In this document: piece after piece, positions 10,271 to 16,336 of the stretch | Layout: the number at the start of each line of letters is the position of its first letter | Position numbering within the stretch: the stretch's first letter is position 1 | DNA from: Microbacterium tenebrionis | Lineage (GTDB): Bacteria; Actinomycetota; Actinomycetes; Actinomycetales; Microbacteriaceae | Length of the DNA: 38,614 nt | NCBI RefSeq assembly: GCF_903645325.1 | Contig: NZ_CAHJXQ010000014.1 | Location: 1 to 38,614 of the forward strand | Direction: 5' to 3' | Position numbers and translations under genes: made by a program | Notes under the pieces: model-generated | What the model was told of the DNA's origin: nothing | Database searches by the model: none | The model's input: the letters and a program-made list of their open reading frames with translations, nothing else

Positions 10271-10771
10271 TCACCAGTCGATCGGACGGGTTCGCCCCAC
10301 CAGGCACCGCCCTTCGGCGAGCTGATCCATGACCATCGTGACCGGTTCTCCCGTGGAAGGTCCGACCTGCCCGACCAGGCACTGCCGATCACCCCATCGG
10401 ACGGAGAACTGGATGCTCTCGGCCGCATTTCCGACGGTCGTGAGGTCTTCGGTGACCTGCATCGCGGACTTGTCGAAGCCGGCGTCGACGAGAGCGTCGA
10501 TGTACGCGCGTCCGGACGAGCTGGCGGTGTGAGCCCACACGTCTGCCGTGATCTCGGCGAACAACGGCAGGTTCTCCTCGGCCGTGCCGTCCGGCTGCAG
10601 GACGGGGGCATCCGGGGTCGCCGTCGGCGCGACCTGCGTCGCCTCCGGCGCGGTCGTCACTGTTCGGGTCGGTGACGCGCTCGGCGTGCACGCTACGAGC
10701 CCGCAGGATAATCCCGCAAGAAGCGCGACGACGGCGATGCGCGAGCGGAGGACGGCGGGTCGACGGGTCAC
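10271..10771 (-). CDS. Secreted lipoprotein, resembles DUF6993
   Basis: A 166-residue predicted lipoprotein: basic N-terminus, hydrophobic stretch VVALLAGLSCGL and lipobox LVAC with the lipidated Cys at 28, then a Thr/Pro/Ala-rich linker. The folded part has paired cysteines (GDRQCLVGQVGP and GRCLVGRTRPIDW) that may form a disulfide outside the cell. I recall this C-terminal pattern from the uncharacterised DUF6993 group; the function is unknown. The start is GTG 10771, exactly six bases after a TAGGAT box. Confidence 0.88.
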   Translation of the reverse strand: MTRRPAVLRSRIAVVALLAGLSCGLVACTPSASPTRTVTTAPEATQVAPTATPDAPVLQPDGTAEENLPLFAEITADVWAHTASSSGRAYIDALVDAGFDKSAMQVTEDLTTVGNAAESIQFSVRWGDRQCLVGQVGPSTGEPVTMVMDQLAEGRCLVGRTRPIDW

Positions 10772-10777
10772 GCTCCG

Positions 10778-10783
10778 ATCCTA
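10778..10783 (-). promoter_or_regulatory. -10 box (TAGGAT) for the lipoprotein gene, leaderless geometry
   Basis: On the minus strand TAGGAT is followed by six bases and GTG 10771. It lies about 20 bases beyond the 26-bp repeat that ends the AhpD-like remnant. Confidence 0.55.
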
Positions 10784-10804
10784 TGCGCGCCCCGTCGACC
10801 GAGC

Positions 10805-10830
10805 CTGACCGCACGCGCCTGCACCGCGAG
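10805..10830. repeat. 26-bp direct repeat, copy 1
   Basis: This 26-base sequence (beginning CTGACCGCACGCGCC) is identical to 12051-12076, in the same orientation. It coincides with the point where the AhpD-like reading frame loses family resemblance. Confidence 0.9.
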
Positions 10831-11045
10831 TCGTCGACGCCAGCCTTGCGCGCGGCCGGCACATGCACGGAAAGGCAGCGCGCGCATCCGTTCACCTGTC
10901 AGACGCGGACGTTCACGAGTTCGACGAGCGGGCGCGGGATACCCACCGTCTCGGCGGCCTCGCTGGCGGTCTGCGCCATGCGCACGGCGCCGCGATAGAC
11001 GCCCCGGTGGGCGCGCGGCAGGTCGTGGAGCGATTCGGTAGCCAT
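10824..11045 (-). pseudogene. AhpD-like (carboxymuconolactone decarboxylase family) gene remnant
   Basis: From ATG 11045 the reverse strand reads MATESLHDLPRAHRGVYRG and on to ELVNVRV, then an in-frame TGA at 10899-10901. The same frame continues as QVNGCARCLSVHVPAARKAG VDDSR, the CxxC redox motif region of AhpD-like proteins. Relatives have a serine where the TGA stands (VSQ-I/V-NGC), so a Ser codon appears to have become a stop. Resemblance ends at DDSR, near 10824, inside the 26-bp repeat; at least the C-terminal half of the family's usual 150-180 residues is missing. The gene looks dead twice over. Confidence 0.8.
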
Positions 11046-11080
11046 CGCCCCGAGGGTACCTGGCGCGACCGAGCGCTGGG

Positions 11081-11488
11081 CTAGGAGCTGGCGCCGGCCG
11101 TCAGCATCGTGAGCAGGAGCACGTTGCGGGCGGGCGCATCGTCAGGGCAGGCCACCTGGTGCACCGTCATGGCCTTGAGGTGCGCGACCCGGCCGGGGAC
11201 GAGTTCGTAAATCGTGTCATCCACCGTGAGGTTGAGCTGCCCTTCGAGGGACTGGATCGTCACCGGATGCGCCGCCTTGTGTTGCGTCAGCACCTGCCCC
11301 GGGGCGTAGGTCATCATGATGAACTCGGCCGCATGGCCGTTGAGGATGCGCTTGACCGCCGGGCCGCGCGCCTCCCGCGCGTCCGGTGCGAGCGACGCAT
11401 CCAGCACGACGGCTGCTGCGTCGAACGAGTCGGGGTCGTTGCCGATGGACTCGGGCCGCAACAGAAACGGTTGGCTCTTGTCACCCAT
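11081..11488 (-). CDS. Cupin-fold protein
   Basis: A 135-residue small beta-barrel protein of the cupin superfamily. The centre reads FIMMTYAPGQVLTQHKAAHPVTIQSLEGQLNLTV, with one or two metal-binding histidines in the first cupin motif and the typical G-x-L turn after it. The second motif holds ELVPGRVAHLKAMTVHQV. The ligand cannot be inferred. ATG 11488 follows a GAGGAG Shine-Dalgarno about 6 bases upstream. It lies in the scarred interval but its own frame is intact. It may share a transcript with the small upstream gene ending at 11541. Confidence 0.85.
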   Translation of the reverse strand: MGDKSQPFLLRPESIGNDPDSFDAAAVVLDASLAPDAREARGPAVKRILNGHAAEFIMMTYAPGQVLTQHKAAHPVTIQSLEGQLNLTVDDTIYELVPGRVAHLKAMTVHQVACPDDAPARNVLLLTMLTAGASS

Positions 11489-11540
11489 GACAACTCCTCG
11501 AGGTCGGTTGGCGGTAGCGTATCAAGTCGACCTCGGCGGC

Positions 11541-11862
11541 CTACGAGTCGGGCCCGACGAACGGCACGAGCTCCGCGAAGCGCTCGTAGTATGCGTCCTG
11601 CAACGATCGGAGCGTGTCACGGAGGAACCCCGGCTGCGGTGGTGGGCTCGTCCAACCCGTCGAGCATCTCGTCGAAGAGCTCGAAACTACTCATCGTCTC
11701 GGCCACGTCGTCGACGGGAAGCGCATCCCCACTCACCGTGCGGGTCTCGTAGATGAAGAGAGTCTGCTCCTCGTCGATCACGCTGCCCTTGAGCCGCACG
11801 GCGCGCTGCTCACGAAGCGCCGCCGCGAAGCGGGATGCGCGAATCGGGTATTCCTCGACCAT
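11541..11862 (-). pseudogene. Small hypothetical gene split by a +1 frameshift
   Basis: From ATG 11862 the frame reads MVEEYPIRASRFAAALREQR onward and stops early at 11617. Removing one base from the four-C run on the plus strand (11628-11631) restores a continuous 106-residue protein with tail FLRDTLRSLQDAYYERFAEL and stop TAG at 11541-11543. The restored product is acidic and soluble, with no family I recognise. The clean continuation argues that the extra base is a sequencing error or a recent mutation. Confidence 0.7.
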
Positions 11863-11883
11863 GCGGAGTAGCCCCCACGAACA

Positions 11884-11914
11884 GCAAAGGCCCTCGAATC
11901 GCGAGGGCCTTTGC
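11884..11914. terminator. Strong 13-bp hairpin, probable bidirectional terminator
   Basis: GCAAAGGCCCTCG pairs perfectly with CGAGGGCCTTTGC around a five-base loop (AATCG). The TTT/AAA flanks would give a short U-run on either strand. A second small stem (CTACCT/AGGTAG, 11914-11925) follows at once. It lies between the tRNA-like fragment and the small frameshifted gene. Confidence 0.75.
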
Positions 11915-11933
11915 TACCTGAGCAAGGTAGTAG

Positions 11934-11975
11934 TAGCAGGAGCGGGGCTCGAACCCGCGACCTCACGGTAGCCAG
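11934..11975 (-). pseudogene. tRNA 3'-end fragment (possible attachment-site relic)
   Basis: On the minus strand 11942-11958 is a complete T-arm: GCGGG, TTCGAGC, CCCGC. It is preceded by AGGTC, like a variable loop, and followed by a seven-base acceptor-like TCCTGCT and an A. I find no matching 5' acceptor (AGCAGGA), D-arm or convincing anticodon arm upstream, so only the 3' half is present and no CCA is encoded. Such fragments are left by elements that integrate into tRNA 3' ends. The 11863-12079 interval holds this, the hairpin and the second repeat copy, and no gene. Confidence 0.5.
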
Positions 11976-12050
11976 CCTCGCACCTGTCATCTCACTCGGC
12001 GCGTGGGTGCAGGGAATCACTCGCACTCGCATCCATCATGATCCCGAAGG

Positions 12051-12076
12051 CTGACCGCACGCGCCTGCACCGCGAG
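12051..12076. repeat. 26-bp direct repeat, copy 2
   Basis: Identical to 10805-10830. This copy lies immediately downstream of the ssb stop codon (minus strand). The pair bounds the degenerate 10.8-12.1 kb interval. Confidence 0.9.
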
Positions 12077-12079
12077 CGC

Positions 12080-12571
12080 TCAGACCGTGACGTTCCACAC
12101 CTCGGCGCGCTCTTCGGAGGTCGGCTCGACGATGTCGTCTTCGAGCGGATCGGCGCCCGCGCCCTGTGCTGAGGACGTGGCATCCGGACTCGCCGGCGCC
12201 GGCTTGGATGCGCTCGCCGTCGGCGCCTTGGCGAAGGCGGCCGTACCCCAGCGCAGATCGTGTCCGATCGCCTCCGCCTCGATATCGGCGCTCATCCCCT
12301 TCTTCCCGCCGCTCTCCCACTCACGCAGCTTGAGGCGCCCCGTCACGATAACCGCATCGCCCGAGCGCAGCGACACCTTCGCGTGCTCGGCCAGCCGCCG
12401 GAACGCCGAGACGTTGTACCAGTTCGTCCCGGTCTCGACGAAGGTCTGGTTCTTCGCGTCGTACCAGCCCTGCGGGCTCGCGACGCGGAAGTTCAGGACG
12501 GGCACACCGCCCGCCGTCCCGCGGTTGGGGTCGCCGCCGACGCGGCCATGGATCGTCACAGTGTCGTTCAT
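12080..12571 (-). CDS. ssb: Single-stranded DNA-binding protein, paralogue without acidic tip
   Basis: OB-fold protein that coats single-stranded DNA. The N-terminal 110 residues carry the SSB pattern: TVTIHGRVGGDPNRG, FRVASPQGWYD, TNWYNVSAFRRLAEH and GDAVIVTGRLKLREWE. The C-terminal tail is Ala/Ser/Pro-rich and ends EVWNVTV, lacking the DDDIPF-like tip through which main SSB recruits partners. It is also not in an rpsF-ssb-rpsR operon, so it is likely the accessory SSB (SsbB type). ATG 12571 is preferred over 12577 because AAGGAG is 6 bases upstream of the former and abuts the latter. Length is 163 residues. Confidence 0.92.
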   Translation of the reverse strand: MNDTVTIHGRVGGDPNRGTAGGVPVLNFRVASPQGWYDAKNQTFVETGTNWYNVSAFRRLAEHAKVSLRSGDAVIVTGRLKLREWESGGKKGMSADIEAEAIGHDLRWGTAAFAKAPTASASKPAPASPDATSSAQGAGADPLEDDIVEPTSEERAEVWNVTV

Positions 12572-12729
12572 TTCCATCTCCTTCGTGGTCCGGGTGAGCC
12601 CGGGTCACCTCAGAGTGCTCCGGGTCGCCGACCTGCATTGCGCCCGATCCCGCTGCCGGTGGAGAAGTTGCGTCGCTACCTCATCGGTGCAGGGCGGGTG
12701 AGTGATGCCCGCAGATCGAATGTCCGTGG

Positions 12730-12745
12730 TCGCTCATATGTTCGA
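12730..12745. promoter_or_regulatory. Candidate LexA (SOS) box
   Basis: TCGCTC-ATAT-GTTCGA matches the actinobacterial SOS operator TCGAAC-N4-GTTCGA at 10 of 12 defined positions. It lies 14 bases before the start of the small 12760-13032 gene. The 12572-12759 interval between this gene and divergent ssb otherwise shows no feature I can name. Confidence 0.4.
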
Positions 12746-12759
12746 ATCGAAGGGAGAAG

Positions 12760-13032
12760 ATGATGACCACCACCCAGAAGCACCCTGTTCCTGAGATCCC
12801 CTACGCGGCGCCGCGACTCGCCTCCGATCGCGAACATCTGGTGCGCGCGTCCGACCATCTGTGGCGCGTGCAGAACGAGGCAGGCCGCATCCTCGGTCAT
12901 CTGCGCATCGTCGCCGATCCGCTGGGCCTGCACTACCGCGCCGAGCGCCTGCACCTCGCGACCGGCGCCTTCCGGCTCGTCGGCGACTTCTGGCGTCCGG
13001 ACGCTGCCGTGCAGGCCCTCCGCAACGGGTGA
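12760..13032 (+). CDS. Small hypothetical protein, 90 residues
   Basis: I cannot name this protein. It is soluble, has no cysteine or membrane segment, and its core reads ASDHLWRVQNEAGRILGHLR followed by RAERLHLATGAFRLVGDFW, suggesting alternating beta strands with conserved aromatics. GGGAG at 12752-12756 serves either ATG 12760 or the adjacent ATG 12763; the second has better spacing. A LexA-like box just upstream suggests damage-inducible expression. It ends two bases before the 3' end of the opposing tRNA-Arg gene. Confidence 0.75.
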   Translation: MMTTTQKHPVPEIPYAAPRLASDREHLVRASDHLWRVQNEAGRILGHLRIVADPLGLHYRAERLHLATGAFRLVGDFWRPDAAVQALRNG

Positions 13033-13034
13033 AG

Positions 13035-13106
13035 CGCCCCCGGCAGGAATCGAACCTGCGACCAACGGATTAGAAAGCCGATGCTCTTCCTCTGAGCTAC
13101 GGAGGC
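13035..13106 (-). tRNA. tRNA-Arg (anticodon TCT)
   Basis: The acceptor stem GCCTCCG/CGGGGGC pairs with one G-U; the D-stem is GCTC/GAGC; the T-arm is GCAGG-TTCGATT-CCTGC. The anticodon loop TTTCTAA reads anticodon TCT, decoding AGA, a rare codon in this GC-rich genome. The outer pairs of the anticodon stem are mismatched as written. CCA is not encoded. Confidence 0.9.
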
Positions 13107-13147
13107 GTACCTTCCTACGGTACCAAAGCCGGTGTCGGCGCCCTCAC

Positions 13148-13153
13148 TACAAT
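13148..13153 (+). promoter_or_regulatory. -10 box (TACAAT) for leaderless orn
   Basis: TACAAT followed by six bases (AAGGGG) and ATG 13160. It is one of the closest matches to the consensus -10 in the window. Confidence 0.65.
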
Positions 13154-13159
13154 AAGGGG

Positions 13160-13786
13160 ATGGTATCTGCGTCCGAGAACGACCGACTCGTCTGGATCGA
13201 CTGCGAGATGACGGGACTCGATCTCTCGGTCGACGAACTCGTCGAGATCGCCGTCGTCGTGACCGACTTCGAGCTCCGCCCCCTCGACCCCGGGTTCCAT
13301 GTCGTCATCAAGCCGAGCGAGGCCGCGCTGGCGAACATGGGCGAATTCGTCACCGACATGCACACGACGTCCGGGCTCATCGACGAGATCCCGCACGGGG
13401 TGTCTCTGACTGACGCCGAAGAGCAGACCCTCGAGTACATCAAGCGGTTCGTCCCGGTCGAGCGCAAGGCTCCCCTGGCCGGCAACACGATCGGCACCGA
13501 CCGGATGTTCCTCGCCAAGTACATGCCGCAGATCGACCAGTGGCTGCACTACCGCAACGTCGACGTGTCCAGCGTCAAGGAGCTCTCCCGACGCTGGTAT
13601 CCGCGCGTGTTCTTCCAGGCTCCCGCCAAAGACGGCGGCCACCGGGCGCTCGCCGACATTCTCGAATCCATCCGCGAGCTGCAGTACTACCGCGAGGCCG
13701 TGTTCGTCGCGGACCCCGGACCGAACAGCGACGAGGCGCGCGCGATCGCCGAACGCACGGTGTCATCGTTCGCTTCAGAGGTGTAA
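13160..13786 (+). CDS. orn: Oligoribonuclease (DEDDh 3'-5' exoribonuclease)
   Basis: Degrades two- to five-nucleotide RNA fragments, including pGpG from cyclic di-GMP breakdown, to mononucleotides in the cytosol. The 208-residue product has Exo I WIDCEMTGLD (D14 and E16), Exo II within LAGNTIGTDRMFL, and Exo III GGHRALADI with the catalytic histidine and aspartate. Orn normally acts as a homodimer. The start at 13160 fits the leaderless promoter. It lies between tRNA-Arg (opposite strand) and tRNA-His (same strand). Confidence 0.97.
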   Translation: MVSASENDRLVWIDCEMTGLDLSVDELVEIAVVVTDFELRPLDPGFHVVIKPSEAALANMGEFVTDMHTTSGLIDEIPHGVSLTDAEEQTLEYIKRFVPVERKAPLAGNTIGTDRMFLAKYMPQIDQWLHYRNVDVSSVKELSRRWYPRVFFQAPAKDGGHRALADILESIRELQYYREAVFVADPGPNSDEARAIAERTVSSFASEV

Positions 13787-13821
13787 TACACTTGAGGGGT
13801 TGTCCACTCGACGGACACATG

Positions 13822-13897
13822 GTGGCTGTAGCTCAGTTGGTAGAGCACCGCGTTGTGGTCGCGGGGGTCGCGGGTTCAAGCCCCGTCAGCCACCCCA
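13822..13897 (+). tRNA. tRNA-His (anticodon GTG)
   Basis: The acceptor GTGGCTG/CAGCCAC pairs fully. The D-arm GCTCAGTTGGTAGAGC, anticodon arm CCGCG-TTGTGGT-CGCGG and T-arm CGGGG-type stem are present, and CCA is encoded at 13895-13897. G13821 could supply the extra 5' G (G-1) of tRNA-His, opposite C13894. Confidence 0.96.
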
Positions 13898-13902
13898 TGC
13901 AC

Positions 13903-13930
13903 GAAGGCCGGATCGCATGATCCGGCCTTC
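13903..13930 (+). terminator. Terminator of tRNA-His
   Basis: GAAGGCCGGATC pairs perfectly with GATCCGGCCTTC around a GCAT loop, six bases after the tRNA CCA, followed by a pyrimidine-rich run (TCCATCTCCC). Confidence 0.85.
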
Positions 13931-13940
13931 TCCATCTCCC

Positions 13941-13946
13941 TAGGAT
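13941..13946 (+). promoter_or_regulatory. -10 box (TAGGAT) for the leaderless exporter gene
   Basis: TAGGAT, six bases, then GTG 13953. It starts eleven bases after the tRNA-His terminator, so the exporter has its own promoter. Confidence 0.6.
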
Positions 13947-13952
13947 TGTGCT

Positions 13953-14579
13953 GTGTCACTGACGGTCTGGCTCTCGCTCCTCACCGCATCCGTCGTGATC
14001 AGTTTCACGCCCGGAGCCGGAGCGATCAACACGATGTCGAACGCGCTCGCGCACGGGTGGCGCCGATCCGTCTGGGGCGTGATCGGCCAGCAGCTCGCGC
14101 TCATCGTGCACGTCATCATCGTGGCCGCCGGCGTCGGCCTGCTCGTCTCCCGCTCCCCGCTCCTGTTCGACATCGTCCGCTACGCCGGTGCCGCCTATCT
14201 CGCGTTCCTCGGCATCCGCATGATCCTCGCCCGGGTCCCAGAGCCCGCGGCATCCGACGGCACTCCTCCGCCCCGCGAAGGCCGGTTCGCGATGATCCGC
14301 CGCGGCTTCTGGGTCAACGTGCTCAACCCGAAGGCGATCGTCTTCTTCCTCGCGTTCGTCCCGCAGTTCATCCGCCTCGACCAGCCAGCGCTCCCGCAGT
14401 ATCTGATCCTCATCGGCACGGTCATCGTCGTCGACGTGATCGTCATGTGGGGGTTCTTCGCGACCGCCGCCCGGCCCTTCCGCGCGCTCACCCGGACCCG
14501 CCGCGGCGTCCGCACGCTGAACATCATCTTCGGGACGATGTTCCTGTTCGTGTCCGCGCTCCTCCTGTTCGTCCACTGA
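13953..14579 (+). CDS. LysE/RhtB-family amino-acid exporter
   Basis: Inner-membrane exporter of 208 residues, the usual size, with about six hydrophobic segments. The N-terminal FTPGAGAINTMSNALAHGWR matches the family's conserved SPGP-like loop, and GFWVNVLNPKAIVFFLAF is the typical central motif. Substrates of relatives are lysine, threonine, homoserine lactone or other amino acids; this one cannot be assigned. The GTG start follows a leaderless promoter. The next gene begins 28 bases later with its own -10-like TAGGCT at 14594-14599. Confidence 0.94.
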   Translation: MSLTVWLSLLTASVVISFTPGAGAINTMSNALAHGWRRSVWGVIGQQLALIVHVIIVAAGVGLLVSRSPLLFDIVRYAGAAYLAFLGIRMILARVPEPAASDGTPPPREGRFAMIRRGFWVNVLNPKAIVFFLAFVPQFIRLDQPALPQYLILIGTVIVVDVIVMWGFFATAARPFRALTRTRRGVRTLNIIFGTMFLFVSALLLFVH

Positions 14580-14607
14580 CCCGAAGCGGGCCGTAGGCTG
14601 GACGACG

Positions 14608-14955
14608 ATGGAGATGGATGCCGCGACCTTCGAGAAGCTCGTCGTCGACGAGCTCGACCTGCTGCCGGAAGAGATGGTCCAGGACCTCGACAACGTCGTC
14701 TTCGTCGTCGAGGATCGGCCCGAGGACGGCAGCCTCGACCTGCTCGGGCTGTACGACGGGCTCGCCCTCACAGAGCGCGGCCACTACGGCATGGGCGAAC
14801 TGCCCGATCGCATCATCGTCTACCGCGAGCCGCACCTCGCCCAGGCCGAGAACGAGGAGGATCTCCGCCACGAGGTGCACACCACGCTCGTGCATGAGAT
14901 CGCGCACTTCTTCGGCATCGATGACGACCAGTTGCACGAGCTGGGGTGGGCATGA
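14608..14955 (+). CDS. Small zincin-like metallopeptidase
   Basis: A 115-residue protein with the HEIAHFFGIDD zinc motif (H96, E97, H100, D106), the minimal HExxHxxGxxD signature of the possible zinc metallopeptidase family common in actinobacteria. The N-terminus is acidic (DELDLLPEEMVQDLDNVVF). There is no signal peptide, so it acts in the cytosol; the substrate is unknown. Its TGA overlaps the clpS ATG, placing it first in a coupled metallopeptidase-clpS-DUF2017 operon and hinting at a role in proteolysis. Confidence 0.9.
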   Translation: MEMDAATFEKLVVDELDLLPEEMVQDLDNVVFVVEDRPEDGSLDLLGLYDGLALTERGHYGMGELPDRIIVYREPHLAQAENEEDLRHEVHTTLVHEIAHFFGIDDDQLHELGWA

Positions 14956-15248
14956 GCACGCCAGTCGCACTCCCCCATCTCGACGAGACGCTCGACCTTC
15001 GGGCCGCGCCTCTCGAGCCGTGGCAGGTCGTCGTCTGGAACGATCCCGTGAACCTCATGAGCTACGTCGTGCGGGTGTTCCGCACCTACTTCGGCTACAC
15101 GGTGGAGCACGCGACGACGCTGATGCTCGCTGTGCACCACGACGGACACGCGATCGTCGCCACCGGACCGAGGGAGACCATGGAGGTGCATGCGCAGGCC
15201 ATGCACGACTACGGCCTGTGGGCGACCGTGCGGAAGGCACCGCAGTGA
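14952..15248 (+). CDS. clpS: ATP-dependent Clp protease adaptor ClpS
   Basis: Adaptor that binds ClpA/ClpC N-domains and delivers N-degron substrates. The product is 98 residues from ATG 14952. It has an N-terminal arm, then PWQVVVWNDPVNLMSYVVRVF, where the NDP-VN-M pattern is the N-degron pocket, followed by the conserved TTLMLAVHHDGHAIV and MHDYGLWATV. ATG 14952 overlaps the preceding stop (ATGA), preferred over the in-frame GTG at 14946. Its TGA overlaps the GTG of the next gene. Confidence 0.97.
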   Translation: MSTPVALPHLDETLDLRAAPLEPWQVVVWNDPVNLMSYVVRVFRTYFGYTVEHATTLMLAVHHDGHAIVATGPRETMEVHAQAMHDYGLWATVRKAPQ

Positions 15249-15748
15249 CCGCACGCACGATCTCGTTCCGCCTCGCGCCGATCGAGGTTCAGCATCTCGC
15301 CGCTCTCATCGACCAGCTCACCGAGGTTATCGCCGCGGCTGACGAGCATCCCGATCCCGCCGTCGACCGTCTCGTCCCGGCACCGTATCCCGACGACCCC
15401 GATGCCGCCGAGGCGTTCGCCGCAGCGACCCGCGACGACCTGCTCGACCGCCGCACCGCCGATGCCGCGATCGTTCGCGGAGCGCTCTCACCGTTCATCG
15501 ACGGCGACGACGACCCCGACGACGAGCGTGAACACGTCGATGTCGCGATCCGCGTCGTCGACATCGATTCCTGGCTGCGCACGATCACCGCGCTGCGCCT
15601 GGTCATCGCCGGACGCCTCGGCATCACGATCGACGACGAGCACGACCTCGACGATCCGCGGTTCGGGGTCTACGACTGGCTCGCGTACCGCCTCGACGGC
15701 CTGATCGCGATCGCCGACGGACTGGACGACGCCCGTGACCAGGCCTGA
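15245..15748 (+). CDS. DUF2017 family protein
   Basis: A 167-residue acidic soluble protein of unknown function, typically encoded directly downstream of clpS in actinobacteria. It starts TARTISFRLAPIEVQHLAAL, has a very acidic central stretch (FIDGDDDPDDERE) and ends with helices around WLRTITALRLVIAGRLGI and VYDWLAYRLDGLIAIADGL. The GTG start overlaps the clpS stop as GTGA, so translation is coupled. The conserved context suggests a part in Clp-dependent proteolysis, but no catalytic motif is visible. Confidence 0.88.
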   Translation: MTARTISFRLAPIEVQHLAALIDQLTEVIAAADEHPDPAVDRLVPAPYPDDPDAAEAFAAATRDDLLDRRTADAAIVRGALSPFIDGDDDPDDEREHVDVAIRVVDIDSWLRTITALRLVIAGRLGITIDDEHDLDDPRFGVYDWLAYRLDGLIAIADGLDDARDQA

Positions 15749-15754
15749 ATCGCT

Positions 15755-16336
15755 CTAGGGGATCGCGACGGTCAGCGTCGCAAGCGCGCGCGGGTCATCA
15801 CGCTGCAGATGACGCTCCTCCTGTGCAGCCCAGCGGTCCCAATGCGGGCGGAATCCGTCGCCGTCGCGGTCCAGCGCGCGGCGCTTGCGCGACGGCGCCG
15901 GCGACTCGACCCATACCCGCACATCCGCCAGGCGGGCGGATGCCGCATTGAGAGCGCCGCACCCCTCGAGGATCACTCCGAGCGCGGGAGTGACGGCGTA
16001 GGCCTCCGCCTCCACCTCGTCCTCCCAGTCCCAGCGCCGCCACGTGCTCAGCAGACCGCGTGCGTGCGGGCGCAGGATGTCGTGCAGTGCACGCTCGGCA
16101 CCCGCGTCGAGACCGTCCCAGCCCGGGTACAGCGAGTCCAGGGCGATCAGCTGAGGCCTCCCGGCGACGGGCCAGTTCGCGGCGACCATGCGCGACAGGG
16201 TCGTCTTCCCCGCCCCCGCTCGTCCGTCGATCAGCACGACCGGATTGGATGCCGCAACGGCGACGACGGCTTCGATGACCTCGGCGGCGCCGCGGCGGAG
16301 CGCCTGTTCGACGGGGTCGTTACTTCTTGAGGGCAC
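15755..16336 (-). CDS. P-loop ATP-binding protein, uridine kinase-like
   Basis: A 193-residue single-domain NTPase. Walker A is GRAGAGKTT near residues 38-46, followed by ALDSLYPGWDGLDAG, where the aspartate after the second strand resembles the uridine/nucleoside kinase pattern, and WESPAPSRKRRALDRDGD, a basic lid-like segment. The phosphate acceptor is unknown. The start is GTG 16336, inside the upstream gene's 3' end (17-base overlap), so the two are probably coupled. It converges on the DUF2017 gene with six bases between stops. Confidence 0.85.
   Translation of the reverse strand: MPSRSNDPVEQALRRGAAEVIEAVVAVAASNPVVLIDGRAGAGKTTLSRMVAANWPVAGRPQLIALDSLYPGWDGLDAGAERALHDILRPHARGLLSTWRRWDWEDEVEAEAYAVTPALGVILEGCGALNAASARLADVRVWVESPAPSRKRRALDRDGDGFRPHWDRWAAQEERHLQRDDPRALATLTVAIP

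Noticed and set aside
10899..10901. Selenocysteine at the TGA of the AhpD-like gene
   Set aside because: AhpD-like selenoproteins place Sec in the CxxC motif, but here both cysteines are present, the TGA replaces a serine four residues earlier, and the gene is truncated anyway.
10805..12076. CRISPR array or integrated phage between the 26-bp repeats
   Set aside because: There are only two repeat copies 1.25 kb apart, with no spacers, cas genes, integrase or phage genes.
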